This document shows positions 22,524-31,779 of a stretch of DNA of 37,007 bases, piece by piece (position 1 is the stretch's first letter; each line of letters opens with the position of its first letter). Origin of the DNA: JBBUEO01 sp038056915 (GTDB lineage: Bacteria > Patescibacteriota > UBA1384 > UBA12157 > JAENIV01); contig JBBUEO010000036.1 of the NCBI GenBank assembly GCA_038056915.1, positions 1 through 37,007 of the forward strand, given 5' to 3'. The notes beneath the pieces were generated by a model. That model was given only the letters and a program-made list of their open reading frames with translations. It ran no database searches and was not told where the DNA came from. The position numbers were made by a program, and so were the translations under genes.

Positions 22524-23045
22524 ATGATTTTAACTCGGCCCCAAAAAGAAAAATTAGTCAAAGAGATGTCTGTGAATCTTAGTCAATCTAAGGCAGTTAT
22601 TTTAGTAAACTACCAAGGCCTAAAAGTTAAAGAAATCCAAGAATTAAAAAAAAGACTGCATAAGCAGGGGATTGGCTTTCGGATCGTCAAAAATAGCCTT
22701 TTTAAAATTGCCTTAAAAAATGCCAGCTTAAATATCAACGAGAATTTATTAGATCAGCCGGTAGCAATAATTTGGGGCGCTGAAGATGAGGTTACGCCAG
22801 CTAAATTAATCGTTACTTATCAAAAAGAAGTTGATAAATTTCAAATTATTGGCGGTTTAATAAATCGAAATTTTGCTGAGAAAAATATTATTTTGACACT
22901 GGCTTCAATACCGTCTCGAGAAGAGCTTTACGCCAAATTAGTCGGAACCTTAAATACGCCAATATACAGATTAGTCAGTGTTTTAAAAGGGAATTTAAAA
23001 TCATTGGTTTATTTATTAGATCAATATCGACAACAAAAAGCATAA
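22524..23045 (+). CDS. rplJ: 50S ribosomal protein L10
   Basis: 173 residues, normal length. The N-terminal domain has the family features KEKLVKEMSVNLSQSKAVIL, NYQGLKVKEIQELKKRL and FRIVKNSLFKIAL; the C-terminal helix that binds L7/L12 dimers follows. It forms the ribosomal stalk base with L11. It precedes rplL by 44 bases in the usual order and is preceded by a long structured leader. The only AGGA is too far upstream to be a normal ribosome binding site. Confidence 0.94.
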   Translation: MILTRPQKEKLVKEMSVNLSQSKAVILVNYQGLKVKEIQELKKRLHKQGIGFRIVKNSLFKIALKNASLNINENLLDQPVAIIWGAEDEVTPAKLIVTYQKEVDKFQIIGGLINRNFAEKNIILTLASIPSREELYAKLVGTLNTPIYRLVSVLKGNLKSLVYLLDQYRQQKA

Positions 23046-23089
23046 AATAATAAAGCCTTGTGTCATAATTTAATAGTAAGGAGAAAAGA

Positions 23090-23692
23090 ATGGCAGACGA
23101 ACAAAAAGACGAAGCGTCTCAATCAAAAGCAGACGAGTCCAAAGAAGAAGAAACTAAACCTGAAAAAGAAATTGTAAAGCCAGAGGAAGAAACTTTACCG
23201 AAGAAAGAACTAGAGGTAGAAAAAGAAGAAATAAAGGTGGAAGCTCCTATTGTTGATGAAAAAAAAGAGGAGACTCCAAAATTAACTCCTCAAGTTGAAA
23301 AACCGGCTCCATCGGGAAAATTCAAAGATTTAATTAAGGAAATCGAGGGATTGACAACCATCGAATTGGCAGAATTAGTCAAAGTTCTTGAGGAACGCTT
23401 TGGAGTATCTTCAGCCGCTCCCATGGCAGCAGTCGGGATGACAGCTTCCTCTGGAACGTCCGAGAAAGAAGAAGAGAAAGCTAATTTCACGGTGGTTTTG
23501 GCTGATTCAGGAACCCAAAAAATTGCAGTAATTAAGGCTTTGCGGGAAATCAATCAGGAATTAGGTCTTAAAGAAGCCAAAGATTTAGCAGATAATCCTC
23601 CAAAAGAAATAAAAAAAGATATACCCAAGAAAGATGCCGAAGAAGCCAAGAAAAAGCTTGAAGCCGCTGGCGCTAAAGTTGAATTAAAGTAA
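23090..23692 (+). CDS. rplL: 50S ribosomal protein L7/L12 with long acidic N-terminal extension
   Basis: 200 residues against about 120-125 in most bacteria. Residues 1-73 are an acidic/lysine-rich, probably disordered tail (KEEETKPEKEIVKPEEE and similar). The L12 dimerisation domain starts near KFKDLIKEIEGLTTIELAEL, the hinge is Ala/Ser-rich, and the C-terminal domain has ANFTVVLADSGTQKIAVIKA and LGLKEAKDLADNPPK, ending EAAGAKVELK. AAGGAG lies six bases from the ATG. L12 recruits translation GTPases. The extension precedes the dimerisation domain, the part that docks on L10. Confidence 0.93.
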   Translation: MADEQKDEASQSKADESKEEETKPEKEIVKPEEETLPKKELEVEKEEIKVEAPIVDEKKEETPKLTPQVEKPAPSGKFKDLIKEIEGLTTIELAELVKVLEERFGVSSAAPMAAVGMTASSGTSEKEEEKANFTVVLADSGTQKIAVIKALREINQELGLKEAKDLADNPPKEIKKDIPKKDAEEAKKKLEAAGAKVELK

Positions 23693-23730
23693 CTGCGATA
23701 GATTATATTAATATTCGGCCCAAATAAATA

Positions 23731-23763
23731 GTCAAAACCCCGTCTAAAACCCGGGGTTTTGAC
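23731..23763 (+). terminator. Intrinsic terminator of the rplJL operon
   Basis: GTCAAAACCCCG pairs with CGGGGTTTTGAC, a 12-bp stem with T run in the right arm. Confidence 0.92.
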
Positions 23764-23771
23764 TTATTCAA

Positions 23772-24893
23772 ATGTTTCAATTTGAGATCGAAAAACACTC
23801 CAAAAAATCTTTAGCCCGCAAGGGAATTATTAAAATGTCCCACGGCGAGGTTAAAACCCCGGCATTTTTACCTTGCGCCACTTTTGGTACTGTTAAGGGG
23901 ATTAGTTTTGAAGAGCTTAAAGTCATCGGTTTCGAGATGATTTTGGCTAATACTTATCATCTATATCTTCGCCCCGGAGATGGCAAAATTAAAAAAATGG
24001 GCGGTCTCAACCAATTTATTGGCTGGCAAAAGCCAATTTTAACTGATTCCGGTGGTTATCAAATATTTTCTCTTGGTAAAAATTACACTGATTATCAAAA
24101 AGTCAAGAACAAGAAAAAGTCATTAGCAGAGATTGATTCAGAAGGGGTGACTTTCAAATCTCATTTAGACGGCGGAAAGCATTTTTTTTCTCCAGAAAAA
24201 ATAATTGATATCCAAAAGAATTTAGGTTCAGATATTATGATGGTTTTAGATGAATGTACCGAATATCCCGCCAGCTACCAACGGGCAGAACAATCGATTA
24301 AAATTACTCATCTCTGGGCAAAAAAATCAATCGACTATTGGCAAAGATTTAAAAATCCCAAGCAAGCCTTATTTGGGATTGTTCAAGGATCGGTTTATCG
24401 AGATCTCCGTAATCAATCTGTTGACTATATTTCTTCCCTACCGTTTGATGGATTGGCTGTCGGGGGAGTTTCAGTCGGAGAGGGCAAAATAAAAATGAGG
24501 AAAGTTATAAGATGGATGGGACCTAAACTTCCAATAGAAAAACCACATTATCTGATGGGGGTAGGGGAGCCGGAAGATATTATTGAAGCGATAAAATGGG
24601 GATTTGATCTTTTTGACTCAGTTTTGCCAACCCGTTTAGGTCGTCACGGGACCTGTTGGACAACCAATAATTGGCAAAATTTCTCTAAAATCAATCTTAA
24701 ATCATCCCGTTACCAAACCGATAAAAGGACTATTCAGAAAAATTGTCAATGTTTTTCTTGCCAAAAGGGTTACTCCAGGGCTTATCTTGGGCATCTTTTT
24801 AAAAATAAGGAAATGCTTGGACTTAGATTAGCTTCTTTACATAATTTATGGATTATCCGAGACTTATTACGAAGAATAAGAAAGTCAATCTAG
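23772..24893 (+). CDS. tgt: Queuine tRNA-ribosyltransferase
   Basis: 373 residues, normal Tgt length. DSGGYQIFSL holds the general base Asp, and the nucleophile Asp is in FDLFDSVLPTRLGRHGT. GIVQGSVYRDLR and DGLAVGGVSVGE line the base pocket. The zinc site is CQCFSCQ...H near the C-terminus (KGYSRAYLGHLF). The enzyme exchanges guanine 34 in GUN-anticodon tRNAs for preQ1 or queuine. No queuosine synthesis genes are in the window. It starts nine bases after the rplJL terminator, so transcription must begin inside or read through it. Confidence 0.96.
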   Translation: MFQFEIEKHSKKSLARKGIIKMSHGEVKTPAFLPCATFGTVKGISFEELKVIGFEMILANTYHLYLRPGDGKIKKMGGLNQFIGWQKPILTDSGGYQIFSLGKNYTDYQKVKNKKKSLAEIDSEGVTFKSHLDGGKHFFSPEKIIDIQKNLGSDIMMVLDECTEYPASYQRAEQSIKITHLWAKKSIDYWQRFKNPKQALFGIVQGSVYRDLRNQSVDYISSLPFDGLAVGGVSVGEGKIKMRKVIRWMGPKLPIEKPHYLMGVGEPEDIIEAIKWGFDLFDSVLPTRLGRHGTCWTTNNWQNFSKINLKSSRYQTDKRTIQKNCQCFSCQKGYSRAYLGHLFKNKEMLGLRLASLHNLWIIRDLLRRIRKSI

Positions 24894-25002
24894 AATATAG
24901 TCTAGTGGTATAGTATATTAAAAAGTGATATAATTGTTTTAGATAAGGTTCAAGAAAGACGAACCAGTTTTGAATATAGATAGAGAAAAAAGGAGGTAAA
25001 CA

Positions 25003-25323
25003 ATGGATGGGGCAAATCTCCCCAACATACCCAAAGAAGGTCCTCCGCCCGAACCGCTTCAACCATCTGAAGTAGGGGTTCCTTCAGAAGGGGAATCTAT
25101 TCAACCTGAAGAGAAAGAACCTCAAAAAGAACCGGAATCTCCAGCATCTTTGCCCGAATTTGAAATAGTTGATACACCTTCTCAATCCAATGATGTTAAC
25201 GAACCTCCGAAGAGTAATGCGGGTGAGTTTACTTTGGATAATATCAAAGGGGACGTAAATACAACGGATCAAGCAAGTCGTCTTCAGAGAGGGCTAAGTG
25301 AGATGGTTGGTGAAAACCAATAG
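25003..25323 (+). CDS. Small acidic, proline-rich protein, function unknown
   Basis: 106 residues with a strong ribosome binding site (AAAGGAGG, 25 bases of A/G-rich leader). Composition is Pro, Glu and Ser-rich (EKEPQKEPESPASLPEFE), with no membrane segment or signal peptide; probably disordered except for a short C-terminal helix (QASRLQRGLSEMVG). It precedes the first ATPase gene by 32 bases and is likely cotranscribed. No family recognised. Confidence 0.7.
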   Translation: MDGANLPNIPKEGPPPEPLQPSEVGVPSEGESIQPEEKEPQKEPESPASLPEFEIVDTPSQSNDVNEPPKSNAGEFTLDNIKGDVNTTDQASRLQRGLSEMVGENQ

Positions 25324-25355
25324 CCCCAAAAACAAAAAGAAATTAAGGAGGAAAA

Positions 25356-27851
25356 TTGGAAATAGGTAGTGATCTCTTTAATATCTTAATCAGCATCGGT
25401 TTTTTAATCTTTATTTTTATCTGTTCATATTTGATTTATTCGATATTTCAGGGTCAAAAAGAAAAGTATGAGCTCGAACGGGTTAAAAAACTGGCTTATT
25501 TTCAAATTTCCATTCCCAAACAAATCACTCAAAAAGAAAACCAGCCAGCAAAAGATTTTAGAGAATTAATCAGCGTCGCTGAACAATTTTTTTCTTCTTT
25601 GGGCAATCTTTATGAAAAGGGATTTGAAAAGAAAATTTTTAGTCTCCAAAATCAAATTTCTTTAGAAATCATTTCCCTTGAAGGAAAATTGGGTTTTTAC
25701 TGTTCGTGTTCTAAAGAGATAGCCGGTCTAATTGAAAAGCAAATTAATTCTTATTGGCCAACTGCTCAAGTGACAAAATCACCAATGCCTAATATTTTTC
25801 AATCGGGCAAGGGAGCAATGATTGGTGCTAATTTAAAATTAAAAACCAAATTTATTTTACCAATTAAAACCTACAAAAATTTGGAAGCCGACCCCTTAAA
25901 TTCTTTGACCAATTGCTTATCAAAACTGCCGGCAAATTCTGGCGCGGCTATCCAGATGGTAGTCAGACCGATTAGCGATGACTGGCGAAAAATGGGACAA
26001 ATTATTGCCCAAAGAGTTCAGCAAGGAAAATCAATCATCTCTGAAAAATGGTATATGAAGATATTTCATTTTGTTTTTGAATTGCTTTCAGGTATATTTC
26101 ATGGGGCAAAAAGTAGCCCATCCGAGGTAAAAAGTGGTTCGAATATCCCCAAACAACCACCCCAACTTACACCGATGCAGGAGCAAAGCTTAAAAGCCCT
26201 AAATGAAAAGGTTTCGAAAACTGGTTTGGCAACCAATATTAGAATGGTAGTGGTGGCTGAAACTCATCAGCAGGCATTAATGCATTTGAAAGAAATTTCT
26301 ACCTCCTTTGGTCAATTTTCGGCGCCCGATCTTAATGGATTTAAACTAAAAATTGATGACCAAATCATCAAGCAATATATTTTACGACGCTTTACTGGAA
26401 AAGGAATAATTCTCAATGCCGAGGAACTGGCTTCGATTTTCCATCTGCCGAGCTTTTATGTTGAGACTCCGATTATTGAATGGGCTAAATCAAAGGAATT
26501 GCCGCCGCCAACTAATCTACCATCAGAGGGGATAATTTTGGGCGAAAGCGTTTATCGCGGTCAAAGGAAAGTTATTAGCTTGAAAATTGAAGACCGGCGG
26601 CGGCATATTTTTATGATTGGAAAAACCGGGGTTGGGAAAACAACCTTATTTTCCAATATGTTTGAGCAGGATATGAAGGCGGGGAGAGGCTGTTGTTTTG
26701 TTGATCCCTTAGGCGATGCTATCGAGGATCTTTTAGGTAAAGTCCCAGAAAATCGAGTGGATGACGTCATCTTATTTGATCCTTCCGATGTTGAATATCC
26801 AATGGGACTAAATCTATTAGAGTGGCAGACTGCTGATCAGCGAGATTTTCTTATCCAAGAAGCGATTCAAATATTTTATAAACTTTTTGATCCAACCCAA
26901 ATGGGGATAGTCGGTCCGCAATGGGAACACTGGTTTAGAAATGCCGCTTTAACGATTATGGCTCAGCCGGGCGGCGGTACTTTAATCGATGTCCCAAGAA
27001 TTTTTACTGATGATAATTTTCGAAATAGACTGATTGCAGGTGTTAAAGATCAGATTGTTAAAGCCTTTTGGACCCAGCAATTGGCTAAAACAGCCGATTT
27101 CCATAAATCGGAAATGTATAATTATTTTATTTCTAAGTTTGGTCGTTTCACTACTAATGAGTTGATGAGAAATATTATCGGGCAGAAAAAATCCGCCTTT
27201 AATCTTCGAAAGCTGATGGATGAAGGAAAAATTTTACTTATTAATTTAAGTAAAGGTAAAATTGGCGAAGTTAATGCTAATCTTTTGGGGATGATTTTAG
27301 TCTCCAAAATCCAAATGGCGGCTTTTTCGCGGGCCGATATTCCCGAAGAAAGCCGGCGCGATTTTTATCTCTATGTTGACGAGTTTCAAAATTTTACCAC
27401 CGATTCCTTTGCCAGTATTTTATCAGAAGCAAGAAAATATCGTTTAAATTTAGCCATTACCAACCAATATATTGCCCAACTGACGGAAACTATCCGAGAC
27501 GCTGTCATTGGTAATGTTGGAACAATGATCTGTTATCGAATCGGTGCCGCTGACGGTGAATTTTTAATTAAAGAATTTCCCGAAAGTTCGATTGATGATC
27601 TGGTGAATTTAGATAAATTTAATACCTACACTAAAATGCTTATCGATGGTACTCCAACGAAGCCATTTAGTATGAGAGGAATAAAATCTGCGACCATAAC
27701 CAATCCAGAAATTCAACAAAAAGTCAGGCAGACTTCCAGAAATTCTTTTGCTCGCTCTAAAGATGAGATAGAAAAAGAAATTCAAGCCCAAATTAGCAGT
27801 TTAGGCGAAGTTCAAAATCCCGGGATAAATGAGCCAACCGTAAGAGTTTAA
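25356..27851 (+). CDS. Membrane-anchored TraG/HerA-like ATPase, paralogue 1
   Basis: 831 residues from a TTG start four bases after AAGGAGG (25345-25351). One N-terminal transmembrane helix (LISIGFLIFIFICSYLIYSI) is followed by a ~370-residue module shared with paralogue 2 (PIKTYKNLEADPL, VVRPISDDW, EELASIFHLPSFYVETP). The ATPase core has Walker A GKTGVGKTT at about 422, FVDPLGDAIEDLL, Walker B YLYVDEFQNF at about 674, and SEARKYRLNLAITNQYIAQ, the sensor region of TraG/VirD4/HerA-type motors. It probably forms a membrane-tethered hexamer moving DNA or protein. Whether it serves conjugation, DNA uptake or chromosome handling cannot be told. DPLGD replaces the more usual DPHGD of paralogue 2. 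Confidence 0.85.
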   Translation: MEIGSDLFNILISIGFLIFIFICSYLIYSIFQGQKEKYELERVKKLAYFQISIPKQITQKENQPAKDFRELISVAEQFFSSLGNLYEKGFEKKIFSLQNQISLEIISLEGKLGFYCSCSKEIAGLIEKQINSYWPTAQVTKSPMPNIFQSGKGAMIGANLKLKTKFILPIKTYKNLEADPLNSLTNCLSKLPANSGAAIQMVVRPISDDWRKMGQIIAQRVQQGKSIISEKWYMKIFHFVFELLSGIFHGAKSSPSEVKSGSNIPKQPPQLTPMQEQSLKALNEKVSKTGLATNIRMVVVAETHQQALMHLKEISTSFGQFSAPDLNGFKLKIDDQIIKQYILRRFTGKGIILNAEELASIFHLPSFYVETPIIEWAKSKELPPPTNLPSEGIILGESVYRGQRKVISLKIEDRRRHIFMIGKTGVGKTTLFSNMFEQDMKAGRGCCFVDPLGDAIEDLLGKVPENRVDDVILFDPSDVEYPMGLNLLEWQTADQRDFLIQEAIQIFYKLFDPTQMGIVGPQWEHWFRNAALTIMAQPGGGTLIDVPRIFTDDNFRNRLIAGVKDQIVKAFWTQQLAKTADFHKSEMYNYFISKFGRFTTNELMRNIIGQKKSAFNLRKLMDEGKILLINLSKGKIGEVNANLLGMILVSKIQMAAFSRADIPEESRRDFYLYVDEFQNFTTDSFASILSEARKYRLNLAITNQYIAQLTETIRDAVIGNVGTMICYRIGAADGEFLIKEFPESSIDDLVNLDKFNTYTKMLIDGTPTKPFSMRGIKSATITNPEIQQKVRQTSRNSFARSKDEIEKEIQAQISSLGEVQNPGINEPTVRV

Positions 27852-27852
27852 A

Positions 27853-27881
27853 TGGATATTTTCCCAAAAGTATGTTATAAT
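27853..27881 (+). promoter_or_regulatory. Extended -10 promoter between the two ATPase genes
   Basis: TATAAT at 27876-27881 preceded by TGT (extended -10), with TGGATA 17 bases upstream at 27853-27858. It would start transcription near 27888, just before the gene at 27908. Confidence 0.65.
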
Positions 27882-27907
27882 ATTTTAGCACTTAAAGAAA
27901 GGATTAA

Positions 27908-28420
27908 ATGCAGTCCCAAGACAAAAAACTTAAAGAAATTAAAGAGATTTTAGACCAAGCTGAAGAAAAAATAAATGCCGCCAAAAGAATTTTATTCGAG
28001 CAGGTCTATCAAGAACAGGCCAGGGGTCTCGAGACGCCGGAAAATGTTGGACCTAATACCATTATTGAAGGAGTTTTTGATGGTGAAGAAATGATTGATG
28101 CTGCTGGTAAAAAATTTCCTGTTCCTCAAAATTATGCTTCAAAATCTAAGTTAGTTGCCGGCGATAAGTTAAAATTAACCATCGCCGCCGACGGCAGTTT
28201 TATTTTTAAACAAGTCGGTCCGGTTAACAGAAAAAGAGTCATTGGCAAATTAATTTATACTGATGATCGTTGGTTTGTTCTGGTCAATCATAAAAAATAT
28301 CAAGTTTTACAGGCGTCAGTGACATATTTTCATGCTCATGAGGGAGATGAAGTAACAATAATTCTTCCGAAATCGGGAGAAACCGAGTGGGCGACTTTAG
28401 AAAATTGTCTTATTAAATAA
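27908..28420 (+). CDS. Small coiled-coil plus beta-domain protein, function unknown
   Basis: 170 residues; ribosome binding site AAAGGA before the ATG. The first 40 residues form a charged helix, probably a coiled coil (KEIKEILDQAEEKINAAKRI). The rest is beta-rich with TIIEGVFDGEEMIDAAGKKF, PVPQNYASKSKLVAGDKLKL and RKRVIGKLIYTDDRWFVLV, suggesting one or two small barrels. It sits between the two ATPase genes, 12 bases before the second, and has its own promoter. I take it as a partner of that machine by position only. Confidence 0.78.
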   Translation: MQSQDKKLKEIKEILDQAEEKINAAKRILFEQVYQEQARGLETPENVGPNTIIEGVFDGEEMIDAAGKKFPVPQNYASKSKLVAGDKLKLTIAADGSFIFKQVGPVNRKRVIGKLIYTDDRWFVLVNHKKYQVLQASVTYFHAHEGDEVTIILPKSGETEWATLENCLIK

Positions 28421-28432
28421 TAAGCCATCATT

Positions 28433-31216
28433 ATGGAATTTGCCGGTAGTTTAATTTATAAAGTCATAATGTATAGCATCTTAATTGGTGTACCAATTAT
28501 TATTATTATTATGATCGTCAGAATGTTTGCCGAGCGACGAAAAATTAATTGGTTTCAGAGTCTTTGTTTTGAAACTTTAAGAATTTCAGTGCCCAAAAAT
28601 AATGAAAAAACACCCTTGGCAGCTGAGCAGATGTTTGCCGCCCTTCATGGTATTTACAAAGAACAAATAGAATTTCAAAATTATCTTTCTTTTGAAATTT
28701 GTTCACGAGAAAAATACATTCAATTTTATGTTCATACCCCGGATAATTTGAAGGACTTTGTCGAGGGACAAATTTATTCTCAATATCCCAATGCCGAAAT
28801 TGTCAAAGTCGACGATTATACTTTAGAAGAAAAAGAAAATATTGAAGGTGGTAGATTAAAATTTGCCGGAGCCGAACTTAATTTGACCAATCTTGACGTT
28901 TTTCCAATTAAAACATTTCTTAATTTTGAGGTTGACCCCTTAGCGGCAATTACTGGGGTGCTTTCTAAATTAGAAAAAACTGAAGAAATTTGGCTTCAAA
29001 TTCTTGTTAAGCCAGTCTCTGACCAATGGCAGAAAAAAAGCATCTATCATGTTAAGGCAGTCAAAAGCGGTTCAACCAACAACGAAGGGATTTTTTTTAG
29101 TCTCCTCGGATCGTTTATGCGTTTTGTCTCTGGGATTTTGAATACTATTTTGATGGGGGTAACCCCACCCTCATCAAAAGCAGAAGAAAAAAAAGAAGAG
29201 GCCAAACTGCCGGGAACCCTTGAGGCTGGTCTTAAGGGGGTGGATGAAAAATCAACTAAACTTGGTTTTGAAACAAAAATCAGAGTTATGGCTCTCTCGC
29301 CAAATGAAATGATTGCCAAAAGCAAACTCTCATCAACAGTGGCGTCATTTAAGCAGTATAACCTCTTGAATCTCAACGGTTTCAAAGCTTCCGGCGAGAC
29401 AGATAAAATAAATTTTTATCGAGCCTTTCGATCGCGTTCTTTTTTAGAACCCGGCTATATTTTAAATATTGAAGAATTGGCTTCGATTTTCCATTTGCCA
29501 AATGTTTCGGTAGAAACTCCTAATATTGTTTGGTCGGGTTCAAAAAAAGGTGAGCCGCCGGCAAATTTACCGATTGTTGAAAATGTTCCTGAAACAGATT
29601 TAACGGCTTTTGCGGCAACCAATTTTCGTCATTTAAAACATAAATTTGGTATCAAAATTGCTGACCGGCGCTATCACATGTATGCCATTGGTAAAACCGG
29701 TACCGGTAAATCGACAATGCTTGAAAATATGATTATTGATGATATCCGCGAGGGCAGGGGAGTGGCGGTAGTTGATCCCCACGGAGACTTAATCAAACAT
29801 CTTCTCAATTTTGTCCCCGATGAGCGTATCAATGAGGTGATTTTATTTAGACCGGCTGACCGTCTATATCCAATTGGTTTTAATCCTTTGGAAAATGTTG
29901 ACCCCGATTTAAAAAATATTGTTGCCTCTGGGGTGGTTGGTATTTTTAAAAAAATATTTGGTGAGTCATGGGGACCGCGGCTGGAATATATTTTGAGAAA
30001 CACCATTTTGGGGCTACTTGATTATCCTAACGCTACCCTGCTCGGAGTAATAAAAATTTTGGTTGATCAAGATTTTCGAAATCGGGTGGTAGAAAAAATT
30101 CAGGACCCAGTAATTAAAGATTTTTTTATTAATGAATATGAAAAATATGATCAAAAGTTTCGCACCGAAGCTATCGCACCAATTCAAAATAAAGTTGGTC
30201 AGTTTTTATCATCTTCGACAATCCGCAATATTATTGGCCAGCCCAAATCAACAATTAATATAGAAGACATTATGAATCAAGGAAAAATTCTTTTTCTTGA
30301 TTTGTCAGTTGGGGAGATAGGGGAGGATTCCTCATCGCTATTGGGAGCGATGATCATTACAAAAATCCAATTAGCAGCTATGAGGCGGGCGAGTCTGCCC
30401 GAAGAAAGCCGGCGCGATTTTTATCTTTATGTTGATGAATTCCAAAATTTTGCCACTGAATCTTTTGCAGTAATTCTTTCAGAGGCAAGAAAATATCGTC
30501 TAAATTTGATAATGACTAATCAATATATCGCCCAAGTCCCTGAAGAAGTGATTAACGCTGTTTTTGGCAATATTGGGACATTAATTACTTTCCGGGTTGG
30601 CGCCCCTGACGCCGCCGCCTTAAAACAAGAATTTGCCCCAATTTTTGAGGAGGTTGATTTAGTCAATCTCGATAATTATCACATTTATGTTAAAATGTCA
30701 ATCGACGGCATTACCTGTCCGGCATTTTCGTCAGTAACATTGCCGCCCAATAAGATGGGCAATCAAAATCAAGAGCCGATTATTAATCATTCTCGTCAGG
30801 CCTATTCCAAACGTCGCGAATATGTCGAAGAAAAAATTTCCACTTTGGGGGGAATGCCTAAGGTTGAAGACCTCTTGACCAAAGCTCAAAAAGAAAAAAT
30901 TCCCAAAATACCTCCTAAGATAGGGGAGACTTATTATCGGGAGGTCCAAACTAAAGGAGATGTTCGTTGGTATTTTGGCTCTGGCACAGAAGATCAGCCC
31001 TTAACAAAGGAAACTGTTCAGCCAAAAATTAATGAGCAAGTACCCGAATGGCAGGAAGAGAGATTAAAGGCCTTAGAAACAAACAAAACAAAAAAAGAGA
31101 TTGATCAAGAGATTGAGGATGATAAATCAAAAATCCTTTCGTCAATGCAAAAGAATTCAGCTGAAGATATACAAAAATTGGAAGATGGTAAAACTGTTAA
31201 TTTAAATAGCAGATAG
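28433..31216 (+). CDS. Membrane-anchored TraG/HerA-like ATPase, paralogue 2
   Basis: 927 residues. An N-terminal transmembrane helix (YSILIGVPIIIIIMIVRMF) is followed by the module shared with paralogue 1 (IQFYVHTPDNLKDFVEGQI, VFPIKTFLNFEVDPL, VKPVSDQW, EELASIFHLPNVSVETPNI), Walker A GKTGTGKST at about 419, DPHGDLIKHLL, Walker B YLYVDEFQNF at about 668 and SEARKYRLNLIMTNQYIAQ. The C-terminal ~150 residues, charged and helical, are absent from paralogue 1. Identity is high in the motor and lower in the N-terminal module, so the two are old duplicates kept side by side, possibly forming a mixed ring or two rings of one machine. No Shine-Dalgarno sequence is visible. Confidence 0.87.
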   Translation: MEFAGSLIYKVIMYSILIGVPIIIIIMIVRMFAERRKINWFQSLCFETLRISVPKNNEKTPLAAEQMFAALHGIYKEQIEFQNYLSFEICSREKYIQFYVHTPDNLKDFVEGQIYSQYPNAEIVKVDDYTLEEKENIEGGRLKFAGAELNLTNLDVFPIKTFLNFEVDPLAAITGVLSKLEKTEEIWLQILVKPVSDQWQKKSIYHVKAVKSGSTNNEGIFFSLLGSFMRFVSGILNTILMGVTPPSSKAEEKKEEAKLPGTLEAGLKGVDEKSTKLGFETKIRVMALSPNEMIAKSKLSSTVASFKQYNLLNLNGFKASGETDKINFYRAFRSRSFLEPGYILNIEELASIFHLPNVSVETPNIVWSGSKKGEPPANLPIVENVPETDLTAFAATNFRHLKHKFGIKIADRRYHMYAIGKTGTGKSTMLENMIIDDIREGRGVAVVDPHGDLIKHLLNFVPDERINEVILFRPADRLYPIGFNPLENVDPDLKNIVASGVVGIFKKIFGESWGPRLEYILRNTILGLLDYPNATLLGVIKILVDQDFRNRVVEKIQDPVIKDFFINEYEKYDQKFRTEAIAPIQNKVGQFLSSSTIRNIIGQPKSTINIEDIMNQGKILFLDLSVGEIGEDSSSLLGAMIITKIQLAAMRRASLPEESRRDFYLYVDEFQNFATESFAVILSEARKYRLNLIMTNQYIAQVPEEVINAVFGNIGTLITFRVGAPDAAALKQEFAPIFEEVDLVNLDNYHIYVKMSIDGITCPAFSSVTLPPNKMGNQNQEPIINHSRQAYSKRREYVEEKISTLGGMPKVEDLLTKAQKEKIPKIPPKIGETYYREVQTKGDVRWYFGSGTEDQPLTKETVQPKINEQVPEWQEERLKALETNKTKKEIDQEIEDDKSKILSSMQKNSAEDIQKLEDGKTVNLNSR

Positions 31217-31312
31217 AAATATTATTTAAAAAGGCATAATAAACGCCAGCCAGAAAAGTAAAAAATCTAATATTAATGGACTTTTTAAAAATTTGCTCTG
31301 GCGGGGGAGTGG

Positions 31313-31342
31313 GCAAAAGAATTTTTGTTCTTTGCAATTTTT
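31313..31342 (+). terminator. Possible terminator after the second ATPase gene
   Basis: GCAAAAGAA and TTCTTTGC pair with one bulge around a T-rich loop, followed by AATTTTT. It lies about 95 bases after the ATPase stop. Confidence 0.5.
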
Positions 31343-31538
31343 CGTTATAATTTAGATTTTTTACGATTGAGTCCGCCCTTAGCCGGAATGGGGGAAAATA
31401 CAAATTGACAAAATATCAAAATATTTTTATTTACTTTTTATAACCATTTAAAGTTTTTTGATTAACTAAATAACAGATAATCTTTAAATAAGTCGTAAAA
31501 GAAACATTCTGCGACCCAAATTTGGTTAGAAGCAATGA

Positions 31539-31596
31539 GGGTTGTAAAATCTAACCATATTAGGTGTACCATTCAATGGTTTAGATTTTGACACCC
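31539..31596. repeat. Long imperfect palindrome
   Basis: AAAATCTAACCAT (31546-31558) opposes ATGGTTTAGATTTT (31576-31589) with one bulged base; GGGT and ACCC extend the stem. The loop contains the self-complementary GGTGTACC. Confidence 0.6.
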
Positions 31597-31779
31597 AGAT
31601 TTGTCCGCCTCGGCTCGTCTTTGACAAGACGGGTTTCATATTTCGACATTCGTATCCTCGTTTTTCTTCTAACTCCCCTATTTTACCCACCCTATATTAA
31701 AAAAAAGACCAAAATGGCACCTTCGAACCACAATATAATATCAATAAATTATACCTGTTATTTTTGCCTCTTAAAGCCC

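Larger units (their letters stand above)
31217..31779. other. Intergenic region between converging genes
   Basis: About 560 bases without a credible gene. It holds a probable terminator (31313-31342), the palindrome CCAAATTTGG (31516-31525), a long imperfect hairpin (31539-31596) and a short one, CGTCTT/AAGACG (about 31618-31633). Short open frames here have no ribosome binding site and run over the repeats. Confidence 0.7.
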
